From Nocardia anaemiae NBRC 100462 (GTDB lineage Bacteria > Actinomycetota > Actinomycetes > Mycobacteriales > Mycobacteriaceae): a DNA stretch of 64,000 nt. Positions 1 to 7,610 of this stretch are shown one piece after another (positions within the stretch are counted from its first letter, which is position 1; each line of letters starts with the position of its first letter). The notes under the pieces are model-generated. The model worked only from the letters and a program-made list of their open reading frames with translations, was not told the origin of the DNA and did not search any database. The stretch spans positions 248,001-312,000 of the forward strand of contig NZ_BDAZ01000004.1 in the NCBI RefSeq assembly GCF_001612725.1. Direction: 5' to 3'. The position numbers and the translations under genes are program-made.

Positions 1-684
1 GACCGGAATCGGTTCGTCGGAGCGCCGACTGTCGCCAGATTCGGAGTTCGCCAGTGTCACACCGGAACTCGGTATCTCAGCCGGTGTATCGGGGTGCGGG
101 CCGTCGGTCGCCGATTCATCGGACGCCACTGTGGAGTTCGGCGCGGCGGCCCGTAAAATCCGTTCGACCCGAATGTTTCGACCACTGCCCACGGCTATAT
201 CGGTGTGGGTCGGCGCTTCGAGAGCCGAGCCGAATCCCGTTGCGGCGGAAGTGACTTCGCCGGTCGAGACGACTACGGAGGGATCCGGGGTGTCACTCGC
301 ACTCTGTGCTTGCGGCTGTGCCTGCCCGGCCAGCAGCGCGACGATCTGAGCGACCGCCACAGGATCGCGGGTAGCGTCGTAGATCCAGCGCTGTCCGAGC
401 ACACCGTGTATCGATGTGCCCACGAGTGCGTCCTCCGCACCGTCGAGTGGTGTGCCGCGGTAGGTCAGCGGCACGTGGTAGGTGATCGGTTCCGGTCCAG
501 CGCTATCGGTCACCAGCACGAATTCGATGCCGACCGCACCGGCCGGATCGTCGAGCCGGAAGCCTCCGGCCTTGCTCAGCTGCGGTGCCCGCCCGCTGTC
601 GCGAAACCACGGCCGGGTCGGCAACCAGGCGGTGAGCAGTTCGAGCTTGCTCGGCGACATGGTCGTACGGTGAATAACAGCCAT
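1..684 (-). CDS. maltokinase N-terminal cap-like protein, 3' end outside window
   Basis: This frame is open from ATG at 684 to the window edge (228 codons), so the C-terminus is missing. The N-terminus reads MAVIHRTTMSPSKLELLTAW, then WFRD, a GFRLDDPAG segment, YHVPLTYRGTPL, and HGVLGQRWIYDATRDPVAV. That pattern is typical of the cap domain found in actinobacterial maltokinase-related proteins, often annotated as a 1,4-alpha-glucan-branching-like protein. The kinase part is not seen. After about residue 130 the sequence becomes low-complexity and rich in Ser, Thr, Pro and Ala, so it may be a stand-alone cap protein with a disordered tail. An AAGGA-type ribosome site precedes the ATG. It starts 30 bases after the epoxide hydrolase stop on the same strand and may be cotranscribed with it. 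Family call is fairly sure; function is inferred. Confidence 0.72.
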   Translation of the reverse strand, partial: MAVIHRTTMSPSKLELLTAWLPTRPWFRDSGRAPQLSKAGGFRLDDPAGAVGIEFVLVTDSAGPEPITYHVPLTYRGTPLDGAEDALVGTSIHGVLGQRWIYDATRDPVAVAQIVALLAGQAQPQAQSASDTPDPSVVVSTGEVTSAATGFGSALEAPTHTDIAVGSGRNIRVERILRAAAPNSTVASDESATDGPHPDTPAEIPSSGVTLANSESGDSRRSDEPIPV

Positions 685-714
685 GGGACACCCTATCCTT
701 GCATCCAGCCGCGT

Positions 715-1887
715 TCACCGATCAGCGGCCAGCACTGCCGCGAGACCTTCTCGCAAGTCCTTGACGAAGTACTCGGGAACCTCCAGCGACGGGAAATGCC
801 CACCGGTTTCGGGCGAGTTCCATCGGACGATCTTTCGGTACCGCTGCTGCGCCCAGGGGCGCGGATACTTCTCGATGTCGCGGGGATACATAGTGATTGC
901 TGACGGGACGTCGACCCGAAGTTCTGGGTCGAGCGAGTTGTGGCTTTCGTAGTAAATGCGGGCCGCCGATGCGCCGGTCCGCGTCAGCCAATACAGGGTG
1001 ACGTCGTCGAGAACTCTGTCTCTGGAAATCGTCTCGAACGGGCTGTCTTCGGTATCGCTCCACTCGGCGAACTTGTCGAGGATCCAGGCAAGAAGCCCGA
1101 CCGGTGAGTCGACGAGCGAGTAGCCGATGGTCTGTGGTCGGGTCGCCTGCTGCTTCGCGTACGCCGCGCGGTGGCGCCAGAAATCGCGGGTTTCCTCGGT
1201 CCATTCGTGCTCGGCAGCCGTCAGCCCGTCCGTTGGCAATCCGGGCGGTGCCTCGGCGAACAATGTGTGGATGCCGAGAACGTGCTCCGGGAACCTGCCG
1301 CCGAGCACCGTGGTGATATTGCCTCCCCAGTCGCCGCCGTGGGCTGCGAACGTGCTGTAGCCGAGCCTTCCCATCAGTTCCACCCATGCGGCCGCGATCT
1401 TTTCGGTGCCCCACCCGGTGGTTGTGGGCTTGTCGCTGTAACCGAAGCCTGGCAGTGATGGAACAACGACGTGGAACGCTGGCGCGTCTGGATCTTTCGG
1501 ATCTGCCAGCTCGTCTACTACATCGATGAATTCGGCAATGCTGCCCGGCCAGCCGTGCGTCAAGATCAGTGGGGTGGCATCTGCGCGCGCGGATCGGCGG
1601 TGCAGGAAGTGGATTCCCAGATCATCAATGGTCGTGCGGAACTGACCGATCCGGTTGAGGCGTGCTTCGAACGACCGCCAGTTGTACCCGGTGCGCCAGT
1701 AGTTCACGACATCGACGAGGTCCGCGAGAGGAACACCTTGTTCCCATCGGCGAGGGTCGGGCGCGTCGCGATAGACCGTCTCGGCTTCCGGTAGCCGCGC
1801 GGCGGCCAGTCTCGCGCGCAGATCGTCGAGGTCAGCGTCAGTTGCGTGGGCTTCGAATGCTTGCACGTCGCTGGTTGGACGGGGCAT
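715..1887 (-). CDS. epoxide hydrolase, EHN-type alpha/beta hydrolase
   Basis: Predicted to open epoxides to diols by the two-step ester mechanism of microsomal-type epoxide hydrolases. The roughly 100-residue N-terminal EHN domain begins near residue 7 (FEAHATDADLDDLRARL) and carries the WEQGVPL and YWRTGYNWR segments. The hydrolase fold follows, with the oxyanion motif HGWPGS, the nucleophile motif AAHGGDWGG (Asp in the elbow) and a C-terminal GGHFPSLEVPE that supplies the catalytic His. At 390 aa it is the usual length and looks intact. The ATG at 1887 follows an AGGAGGT-like site. It is divergent from the CGNR regulator gene, and the space between them carries repeated operator-like elements. 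Physiological substrate unknown; lipid or xenobiotic epoxides are plausible. Confidence 0.9.
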   Translation of the reverse strand: MPRPTSDVQAFEAHATDADLDDLRARLAAARLPEAETVYRDAPDPRRWEQGVPLADLVDVVNYWRTGYNWRSFEARLNRIGQFRTTIDDLGIHFLHRRSARADATPLILTHGWPGSIAEFIDVVDELADPKDPDAPAFHVVVPSLPGFGYSDKPTTTGWGTEKIAAAWVELMGRLGYSTFAAHGGDWGGNITTVLGGRFPEHVLGIHTLFAEAPPGLPTDGLTAAEHEWTEETRDFWRHRAAYAKQQATRPQTIGYSLVDSPVGLLAWILDKFAEWSDTEDSPFETISRDRVLDDVTLYWLTRTGASAARIYYESHNSLDPELRVDVPSAITMYPRDIEKYPRPWAQQRYRKIVRWNSPETGGHFPSLEVPEYFVKDLREGLAAVLAADR

Positions 1888-1907
1888 GAGACCTCCTGGT
1901 CATCGTG

Positions 1908-1989
1908 GAACCGGCTTGAACCGATCGTGAACCGTCTAAGACGGTTCTACCATGCTTCCGCGTCAGTCGGCAACCAGCTAAGGTGGTTC
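1908..1989. promoter_or_regulatory. phased GAACCG repeats and dyad operators between epoxide hydrolase and CGNR genes
   Basis: Direct GAACCG copies start at 1908, 1918 and 1929, about one helical turn apart. The third is the left arm of a dyad, GAACCGTCTAAGACGGTTC (1929-1947), with 9-base perfect arms around one base. A diverged copy, CAACCAGCTAAGGTGGTTC (1971-1989), ends one base before the CGNR start codon and overlaps its ribosome site. A dimeric regulator probably binds here and controls both divergent genes; the CGNR protein itself is the obvious candidate. The repeats are seen directly; the regulator is inferred. Confidence 0.7.
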
Positions 1990-1990
1990 C

Positions 1991-2572
1991 ATGCCTGCTG
2001 GGTTTCCTGACTTTCGTCTCGGTAGTGTGCTAGCGACCAGCTTCACGGCGACTCTGACGGAGCGCCGTGGCGACGCTGTGGAGCGCATTCCCACGCCGCA
2101 GCGGCTCGTCGACTGGCTGGCAGTGAGCGGCCTCGCCGTGGACTCCTGCACCACCGCCCAGCTCGAACTCGCTCGGGAACTGCGGGAATCAATTCACGCC
2201 GCCGCGACGGCGGCCGCGCTCCACGACGCTCTCCCCGCGTCTGCTGTCCAAGTCATCAATGACCGCAGCATTCAGGGTCGGGCGGCGGCTATCCTGACGC
2301 CCGAGGGCAATCGGCAATGGCGACTCAGCTCGCCCTCCTGCTTAGAAGACGCCCTGGGCGTAATCGCCGCCGACGCGATCAGCATCATCGCAGGCGAACG
2401 AGACGGAAAATTGGCCTTGTGCGCATCGCCAACCTGCCGAGCCGCCTTCTTCGACACCAGCCAAAGTCGCACCCGCAAATGGTGTGACATGAACACGTGC
2501 GGGAATCGTCAGAAGAAGGCGCGCTTCAATGCCAACCAGCGCAAGAACGGGACTCGTGCATCAGTCCCATGA
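1991..2572 (+). CDS. CGNR zinc-finger / ABATE-domain transcriptional regulator
   Basis: Stress-type regulator of the ABATE plus CGNR family, about 190 aa as usual. The N-terminal ABATE-like region (about residues 1-140) contains the RLVDWLAVSGL and LARELRESIH helices. The C-terminal zinc finger reads CASPTCRAAFFD, then RTRKWCDMNTCGNRQKKARF, giving two cysteine pairs and the CGNR signature from about residue 142. The gene is divergent from an epoxide hydrolase, and its start codon abuts a dyad repeat, which suggests autoregulation and control of the hydrolase. The protein ends in a short basic tail. The ligand is unknown. Confidence 0.88.
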   Translation: MPAGFPDFRLGSVLATSFTATLTERRGDAVERIPTPQRLVDWLAVSGLAVDSCTTAQLELARELRESIHAAATAAALHDALPASAVQVINDRSIQGRAAAILTPEGNRQWRLSSPSCLEDALGVIAADAISIIAGERDGKLALCASPTCRAAFFDTSQSRTRKWCDMNTCGNRQKKARFNANQRKNGTRASVP

Positions 2573-2815
2573 GGCCTGAATCGCGCGGGGAATGTGATAG
2601 CTCTGTGGCATGGGTCTTCGCCGTTTGATCAGCGTTTCTTCCCATGAGTCGACCGACTCCGCCCGATTTTCGGCCGATAGTACGGCGACCCCTGGACGGG
2701 GAAGCGGATTCCGGCGGCGCCGAGGCCCAAACACCCTATTCGACTGCGTGATTCGTGTACGGCAACTCCGGGTGATTCGAGCCGTGACACCATGGCCGGT
2801 CGCTCGATCGCCATT

Positions 2816-3949
2816 TCAGCGGTTATCGCGAAGGCCTTCCTGAGGTTCGGACGCCCGTTGTGCTCGGGTCTGGCGGGATTCGGCGACCAGATGGTCGAGT
2901 TGGCGTTCGGCGCGTTCGGCCCGGGCAAGGGTTTGGGCGCGGGCGTCGTCGAGTGCGGCCAGGCGTTCGGCGGCTTCGCGGCGTGCCCGCTCGAGTGCGG
3001 CCGCCGATTCGGCTCGCACCGCCGTGACCTCGGTACTTGCCGTGCGGCGCACTTCGACGAGTTCGCTGCGCGTGCGATCAAGTTCCTCGCGCAGTCGGTT
3101 CAATTCCGCGCGCGCCTCTGCTACGGCCTGATTGCGTTCGGCCACGGCCTGTTCGGCGCGTTCGATGGCGCGTTCGGCATCGGCCGCGCGCTGCACCGCC
3201 AGATCGCGTTCGGCACCGGCCGCGGTGATCTGCTGGGCGGACTCGCGCCGGATCTGTTCGATCTCCGTCGCCGCCTTGCGCCGCGCCAACTCCACATCCT
3301 CGGTGGCCTCCTGCCGCGCGCGTTCCACATCGTCGGCGGCTTCGCGACGGATGGCGCGGATCTCGGCATCGGCCTCGCTGCGCGCCGCGAAGACATCCTC
3401 GGCGGCCTGTTTGGTCACCCGCTCGACCTCACGCAACGCATCCGACCGCGCCGTATCCGCCTCGGCGACCAGTGATTCCGCATGTTCGGCCGCATTGGCC
3501 GCATCGTCGGCGGCCGATTCCGCGGCCGCGCGTGCCTCCTCCGCTTCGCGTCGCGCCTGGTCCGCGGCCACCGTCGCGACCTCGGCCTCCGCGATACGCC
3601 GTGCCGCATCCGCTTGCACGGCCTGCATCTGCGCCTCGGCGATTGCGGGATCGGCCAGCGTGGACAGCTCGGCGACCGCCGCGTTCAGCGTGTTTCCCAA
3701 TTGATCGGCCAGTCCACGGAATTGGGTGAGCAATTCATCGGCGCGCAACCGAGCCATCGTCGCCGGACCTTGTTGCGTCACAGTGACAGCAGCCGCCGGT
3801 GTCTGCGACTCCTGTTGCTGCCGTTGCCGTTCCCGCCAAGCGCGCCACCGGGTGTGCTCCGGGTGATCACAGTATTCCGAGGGCCGCCCCGGCCCGCCCC
3901 CACGCGTAATCGGTCGAGCGCAGCCAGGGTAGTTGCAAACGTTGGACAC
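2816..3949 (-). CDS. CCCH zinc-finger protein with long Ala/Glu/Arg coiled coil
   Basis: The N-terminus carries a compact metal-site pattern (Cys5, Cys10, Cys27, His32) around PGCARP, GRPSEYC and PEHTRWRAWRERQ, probably a nucleic-acid-binding head. Residues from about 90 to 360 are an almost unbroken heptad-rich coiled coil of A, E, R and Q (for example EARAAAESAADDAANAAEHA). The layout of a DNA-binding head plus an alanine-rich coil resembles KfrA-like plasmid proteins, but homology is not claimed. GTG at 3949 appears leaderless: TTGGAT and TACGAT, 16 bases apart, sit immediately upstream on this strand. The upstream region holds inverted ACGAAACRAA repeats and a 16-base-arm palindrome, so it may bind its own promoter region. 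Biological role unknown. Confidence 0.75.
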   Translation of the reverse strand: MSNVCNYPGCARPITRGGGPGRPSEYCDHPEHTRWRAWRERQRQQQESQTPAAAVTVTQQGPATMARLRADELLTQFRGLADQLGNTLNAAVAELSTLADPAIAEAQMQAVQADAARRIAEAEVATVAADQARREAEEARAAAESAADDAANAAEHAESLVAEADTARSDALREVERVTKQAAEDVFAARSEADAEIRAIRREAADDVERARQEATEDVELARRKAATEIEQIRRESAQQITAAGAERDLAVQRAADAERAIERAEQAVAERNQAVAEARAELNRLREELDRTRSELVEVRRTASTEVTAVRAESAAALERARREAAERLAALDDARAQTLARAERAERQLDHLVAESRQTRAQRASEPQEGLRDNR

Positions 3950-3963
3950 CCGCAGAATCGTAG

Positions 3964-4151
3964 CGTTTGTTTCGTCGAATCCAACGTATTCACACGAAAC
4001 GAAATACGTGTCGCCGCAAGATCTTCACCCGCAACCCCGCTTATCCTGACCTCCGATAAGTGAACCTTATCGGCGGTCAGGCCTTCTTGGGTTCTCGCGA
4101 TTCGTCCGCAGGAGTTACGTTTTCGTTTGGTTTGTGCATACGAAACGAAAA
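3964..4151. repeat. symmetric array of ACGAAACRAA-type repeats flanking a central palindrome
   Basis: Two inverted pairs of one motif flank the palindrome at 4045-4081. Pair one is CGTTTGTTTCGT (3964-3975) facing ACGAAACGAAA (3994-4004). Pair two is CGTTTTCGTTT (4118-4128) facing ACGAAACGAAAA (4140-4151). Pair centres lie about 78 and 71 bases from the palindrome centre, so the layout is nearly mirror-symmetric. Pair one covers the predicted promoter of the coiled-coil gene. The region is AT-richer than its surroundings and has no credible gene. It could be an autoregulatory operator, a centromere-like site or accessory sites around a recombination core. Confidence 0.65.
4045..4081. repeat. 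16-base-arm inverted repeat with 5-base spacer, recombination-core-like
   Basis: The left arm CCTGACCTCCGATAAG (4045-4060) and right arm CTTATCGGCGGTCAGG (4066-4081) pair with one mismatch around the spacer TGAAC. The inner CCGATAAG / CTTATCGG pattern with a short spacer resembles binding-arm layouts of tyrosine-recombinase core sites, and CCGATAA resembles the XerC arm of actinobacterial dif. There is no T-run, so it is not a standard terminator. Confidence 0.6.
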
Positions 4152-4357
4152 AGCAACGGAACCAGTGAAAACTGGGTACCCCCCCCCAAGGCCCGCTGCG
4201 GAGCTGAGCTGTCCGCTCGCCATCGAGCCCGAGCGCCGTCGGTCGGCGCGCGTGGACGAGGGCGGCCTCAAACCCGTCGCCGCTGTCGATGTTCGAAGTC
4301 GCGTTCATCGCGACCATGTACCGAGCCCGTCGGCGTCAGCCTTCGGTGGTCGGGGTG

Positions 4358-4580
4358 TTAGTTCGCGTAGCGCCTGCGATGGCACGCAGATAGCGGTTGG
4401 CCAGGGCCTACGACGGTATATGCCTGCAACGCATTAACCCTGCGCCGCAATCGATTCGGCAGCACTTGTTCGAGCTTGCCAAGAGCCCGCAGTGCGGTCT
4501 CCTCGACTCCGGCGATGCCGCGTCCAGCGGCGGTACGCAGGCCGACGGTGACCGCGACGGCTTCCTCTTTAGGAATGAAG
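4358..4580 (-). pseudogene. YafY/WYL-family transcriptional regulator, middle fragment
   Basis: Reading from about 4580 down to the TAA at 4358-4360, the frame gives KEEAVAVTVGLRTAAGRG, IAGVEETALRALGKLEQVLP, then NRLRRRVNALQAYTV. This is the conserved linker just after the helix-turn-helix of YafY-type WYL regulators. Both the N-terminal DNA-binding domain and the C-terminal WYL domain are missing, and the frame runs into unrelated residues before the stop. A perfect 8-base inverted repeat, CTTTAGGA / TCCTAAAG (4567-4591), lies at its broken 5' end. The fragment is divergent from an epoxide hydrolase remnant, so a former regulator/target pair seems to have decayed here. Confidence 0.75.
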
Positions 4581-4610
4581 TCTTCCTAAAGCTCTCTTAC
4601 GGTTCAGGGC

Positions 4611-4844
4611 ATGACGTTCAAGACCACCGCGATCACGCCCTTCCGTATCGATGTCCCGCAGGCGGACCTCGACGATTTACAGGATCAGCTGACGCGCCGC
4701 TCGCTGGTCCGGCGAGCTGGCTCCAGAGACCGAGGGAAAGGTCCGGACCGGAACGAGTTCGACCGGGGCAGCCGCTGGGCGACCCAGGACGCGCCCGACC
4801 TGGTGATCGCCGACATCTGCCGATTCTTCGGCGAACTGAAGTGA
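4611..4844 (+). pseudogene. internally deleted EHN-type epoxide hydrolase
   Basis: This 77-codon frame joins the two ends of an epoxide hydrolase. Residues 1-30 (TAITPFRIDVPQADLDDL) match the start of the EHN domain and align with the intact gene at 6159-7301. Residues from about 48 (NEFDRGSRWATQDAPDLVIA, then DICRFFGELK) match the extreme C-terminus. About 300 internal residues, including the HGWPGS and nucleophile motifs, are gone. The expected GGH of the catalytic His motif reads GSR. The gene cannot be active as a hydrolase. Together with the adjacent WYL fragment it marks an old deletion. Confidence 0.8.
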
Positions 4845-4920
4845 TCAGCACCCAATGATCGTCCGAGGTGGCGTCGCGCTGGCGCCACCAAACCCACTGT
4901 TCTGTCGAAAGGTCCTGCTG

Positions 4921-6042
4921 ATGAGGCAAGTGCTCAGTCGTCGGGCGCTCAATCGTGCCACTCTCGATCGGCAGTTGCTGTTGCGCCGCTCCGAGTTGTC
5001 CGTCATCGACGCGGTGGAGCAGTTGGTCGGGCTGCAAGCCCAGACCCCGCACACCTGGTACGTCGGATTGTGGTCACGACTGGCGGATTTCGTCCCCGAG
5101 CAGGCTGCCGGTCTGCTCACCGACCGCAAATTGATTCGAATTGCTTTGATTCGCTCGACGATTCACCTGGTCACCCCGGACGACGCACGTGCGCTGCGTC
5201 CACTGATCCAACCGGTATTGGATCGTGACCTCTACCGCAACCACACACATGGCAAGCCCATCGAGGGCATCGATATGGCGAAACTGATCGCCGACGGTAT
5301 CGAGTTACTCGCCCCGAAACCGTTGACCAACAAGCAGCTCGGCGCGTTGCTCGGCCAACGTTGGCCCGACCGCGCACCCGCCTCACTGGTCTACGCCATC
5401 CGCAACCAGGTGCCTTTGGTACAGGTGCCACCACGCGGTGTCTGGGGCCGCAGCGGGCCGATCGCTCACACCACCGCCGACGCGTGGCTCGGCGCGGACC
5501 AGACGATCACTGCTTCGCTCGAGCACATGATCCTGCGCTACCTGGCCGCCTTCGGCCCGGCCAGTGTGAAGGATATGCAGATGTGGTCCGGCCTGACCAG
5601 GTTGCGCGAGGTTGTCGACCGAATGCAGCAGGGCTTGATGATCTTTCAGGATCAGCACGGCCAGGAGCTGTTCGACCTACCCGACGCCGCACGCCCGGAC
5701 CCCGACACCCCGGCGCCGCCGAGGTTTCTGTACGACTTCGACAACGTTTTGCTCTCACACGCGGACCGCACCCGCGTGATCACCGACGAGTACGGCAGGC
5801 AGGGTTACCGTACTCAGCGCCCCACTCCGCAGATCCTGCTCGTCGACGGATTCACCGCAGGCGACTGGACGATCAGCCGAAACACCGGATCCGCGACAAT
5901 CACCATCCGCCCCTATGACCGGCCATTCACCACACACGATGCGGCCGCTATCACTGAAGAAGCTCACGCGTTGCTGGCATTCACCGACCCCGGCACCCAG
6001 ACCCGCAATGTCATCCTCGACCGACCCCGCCAACGAGTGTGA
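4921..6042 (+). CDS. winged-helix DNA-binding protein, HTH_42/AlkZ-like
   Basis: A 373-residue protein of the winged-helix family (formerly DUF1006) that includes the AlkZ-type DNA glycosylases. Recognisable blocks are LSRRALNRATLDRQLLLRR, DAVEQLVGLQAQTPHTWYVG near residue 40, IALIRSTIHLVTPDDARALR near residue 75, and late segments RFLYDFDNVLLSHADR and LLVDGFTAGDWTI. The ATG at 4921 is preferred over an in-frame ATG at 4855 because family members begin close to the LSRR..NR block and a GAAAGG-like site lies upstream. AlkZ-type members remove alkylated bases or unhook crosslinks; whether this one does so is inferred only from the fold. It stands alone between the hydrolase remnant and a convergent intact hydrolase. 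Confidence 0.85.
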   Translation: MRQVLSRRALNRATLDRQLLLRRSELSVIDAVEQLVGLQAQTPHTWYVGLWSRLADFVPEQAAGLLTDRKLIRIALIRSTIHLVTPDDARALRPLIQPVLDRDLYRNHTHGKPIEGIDMAKLIADGIELLAPKPLTNKQLGALLGQRWPDRAPASLVYAIRNQVPLVQVPPRGVWGRSGPIAHTTADAWLGADQTITASLEHMILRYLAAFGPASVKDMQMWSGLTRLREVVDRMQQGLMIFQDQHGQELFDLPDAARPDPDTPAPPRFLYDFDNVLLSHADRTRVITDEYGRQGYRTQRPTPQILLVDGFTAGDWTISRNTGSATITIRPYDRPFTTHDAAAITEEAHALLAFTDPGTQTRNVILDRPRQRV

Positions 6043-6158
6043 TCGGCGATCGCTGTGTCGCCCTTGACGGCGCCTCCGGTGATCTGGCCGACCGGAGAAC
6101 ACCTGTCGAGGCATGTGACCGAGACAGGCGTCCGCCGTGGATCGTCGAGATCGGGTGT

Positions 6159-7301
6159 CTATTTGCGGTATTCACCGAACGTGGCGCGCAGGTCGCCGAC
6201 GATGAGGTCGGGTTCTTCCATGGCGGCGAAGTGGCCGCCGCGCTCGAATTCGGTCCAGCGCACGATGTTGTGGTTTCGTTCGGCGATGCGGCGGACCGGG
6301 ATACCGAGGTCGTGCGGCATGACTGCCACGGCGACCGGCACACCGGTCTCGGGTTCCGGCATTCCCCAGGTGGCGGCGCCTTCGTAGTAGTAGCGCGCCG
6401 ACGAGCCCGCGGTGGCGTTGAGCCAGTAGATCATGACGTTGGTCAGCATCGCGTCCCGGTCGACGGCGTCCTCGGGTGCGTCGGTGGAGTCGGTCCAGTC
6501 CTTGAATCGTTCGACGATCCAAGCCAATTGGCCCACCGGTGAATCGGCGAGCGCGTAGGACAGCGTTTGCGGGCGACTGGCTTGCAGCATCGCGTATGCG
6601 CCGAGTTCGTATTGGGCGCGGCGAGCCAGTTCGACGGCACGCTGTTCGGCCGGGTTGTCGGGGTCGGCGGTCTCGGCGGTGACGGTGGCGGAGGCGATCA
6701 TCGTCAGATGCACGGCGACGACATGCTCGGCGTCGATAACGGCCAGCTGTCGGGAGATCGCGGCACCGGTGTCTTCACCGTGTGCGGCGTAGCGGTCGTA
6801 GCCGAGGCGGCGCATCAGTTCCGCCCATGCCCGCGCGGCCCGCGCGGTTGACCAGCCGACCGCGGGGCCGGAAAACCCGAACCCTGGGATGGTCGGCACG
6901 ACGACATGGAACGCGTCCTCCGCGTTGCCGCCGTGCGCCACCGGGTCGGTCAGCGGTCCGATCACGTCGAGGAATTCCACGATCGATCCGGGCCATCCGT
7001 GCGTGAGTATCAGCGGCAACGCGTCGGGTTCGGCCGAGCGGACGTGGATGAAATGCACGTTGTGGCCGTCGATCTCGGTATGGAACTGCGGGAAGGTGTT
7101 GAGCCGTGCCTCCTGGGAGCGCCAATCGTAGGTGTTACGCCAGTATTCGGCGAGTTCCCTGGTGTAGTCGAGCGGGATGCCCTGCGACCACCCGGCTTTC
7201 GGATCCGAGTCGGTCCAGCGGGTGGCGTCCAGTCGCCGATTCAAGTCGTCGAGCTGCTCTTGGGGGACGTCGATCCGGAAGGGGGTGATCTCTGTGCTCA
7301 T
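6159..7301 (-). CDS. epoxide hydrolase, EHN-type (second intact copy)
   Basis: A 380-residue paralogue of the gene at 715-1887. The EHN domain starts at ITPFRIDVPQEQLDDLNRRL, followed by WSQGIPLDYTRELAEYWR. The hydrolase core has HGWPGSIVEF, an elbow reading AAHGEDTGAA where the nucleophilic Asp is kept although the usual GGDWGG is changed, paired active-site tyrosines in the RYYYEG region, and the terminal RGGHFAAMEEPD that supplies the His. The start is placed at the internal ATG (7301) because AGAG sits 8-11 bases upstream; an ATG at 7310 is the alternative. The altered elbow suggests different substrate preference. It is closely related to the collapsed copy at 4611-4844. Confidence 0.9.
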   Translation of the reverse strand: MSTEITPFRIDVPQEQLDDLNRRLDATRWTDSDPKAGWSQGIPLDYTRELAEYWRNTYDWRSQEARLNTFPQFHTEIDGHNVHFIHVRSAEPDALPLILTHGWPGSIVEFLDVIGPLTDPVAHGGNAEDAFHVVVPTIPGFGFSGPAVGWSTARAARAWAELMRRLGYDRYAAHGEDTGAAISRQLAVIDAEHVVAVHLTMIASATVTAETADPDNPAEQRAVELARRAQYELGAYAMLQASRPQTLSYALADSPVGQLAWIVERFKDWTDSTDAPEDAVDRDAMLTNVMIYWLNATAGSSARYYYEGAATWGMPEPETGVPVAVAVMPHDLGIPVRRIAERNHNIVRWTEFERGGHFAAMEEPDLIVGDLRATFGEYRK

Positions 7302-7610
7302 GACAATCACTCTAGGACGCGGTTAGGACAAGTTCTGCCCTAGGTTCTGCGCACTGCGGGACTCGCGCCGATCGAGTATCGGTTCGCCGTCGGCGATCGT
7401 CGGAAATATGGCCTGCGATGCCCGGTCCGAGGCGTGTCGGATGCCGAATGTTGTTCAGAGCCAATGGAATCCACGACCGCTGGTGCAGACTGATGGCTTT
7501 GCGCTGTGTTCATGGCCGCCGGTGGGGTCGAGCGAGGAGTGGCTACCGCGCTCGTCGAGGACCTGACGACCCACGCAGCGGATCACCTATCGAGGGAAGC
7601 GGGTACCCGT

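Noticed and set aside
4179..4187. Run of nine C bases that might cause phase variation
   Set aside because: No supported gene crosses it, so slippage would have no clear effect; it could also be a sequencing weak spot.
3778..4317. 179-codon minus-strand frame overlapping the coiled-coil gene start
   Set aside because: Runs through the repeat array and the promoter region; composition is not protein-like.
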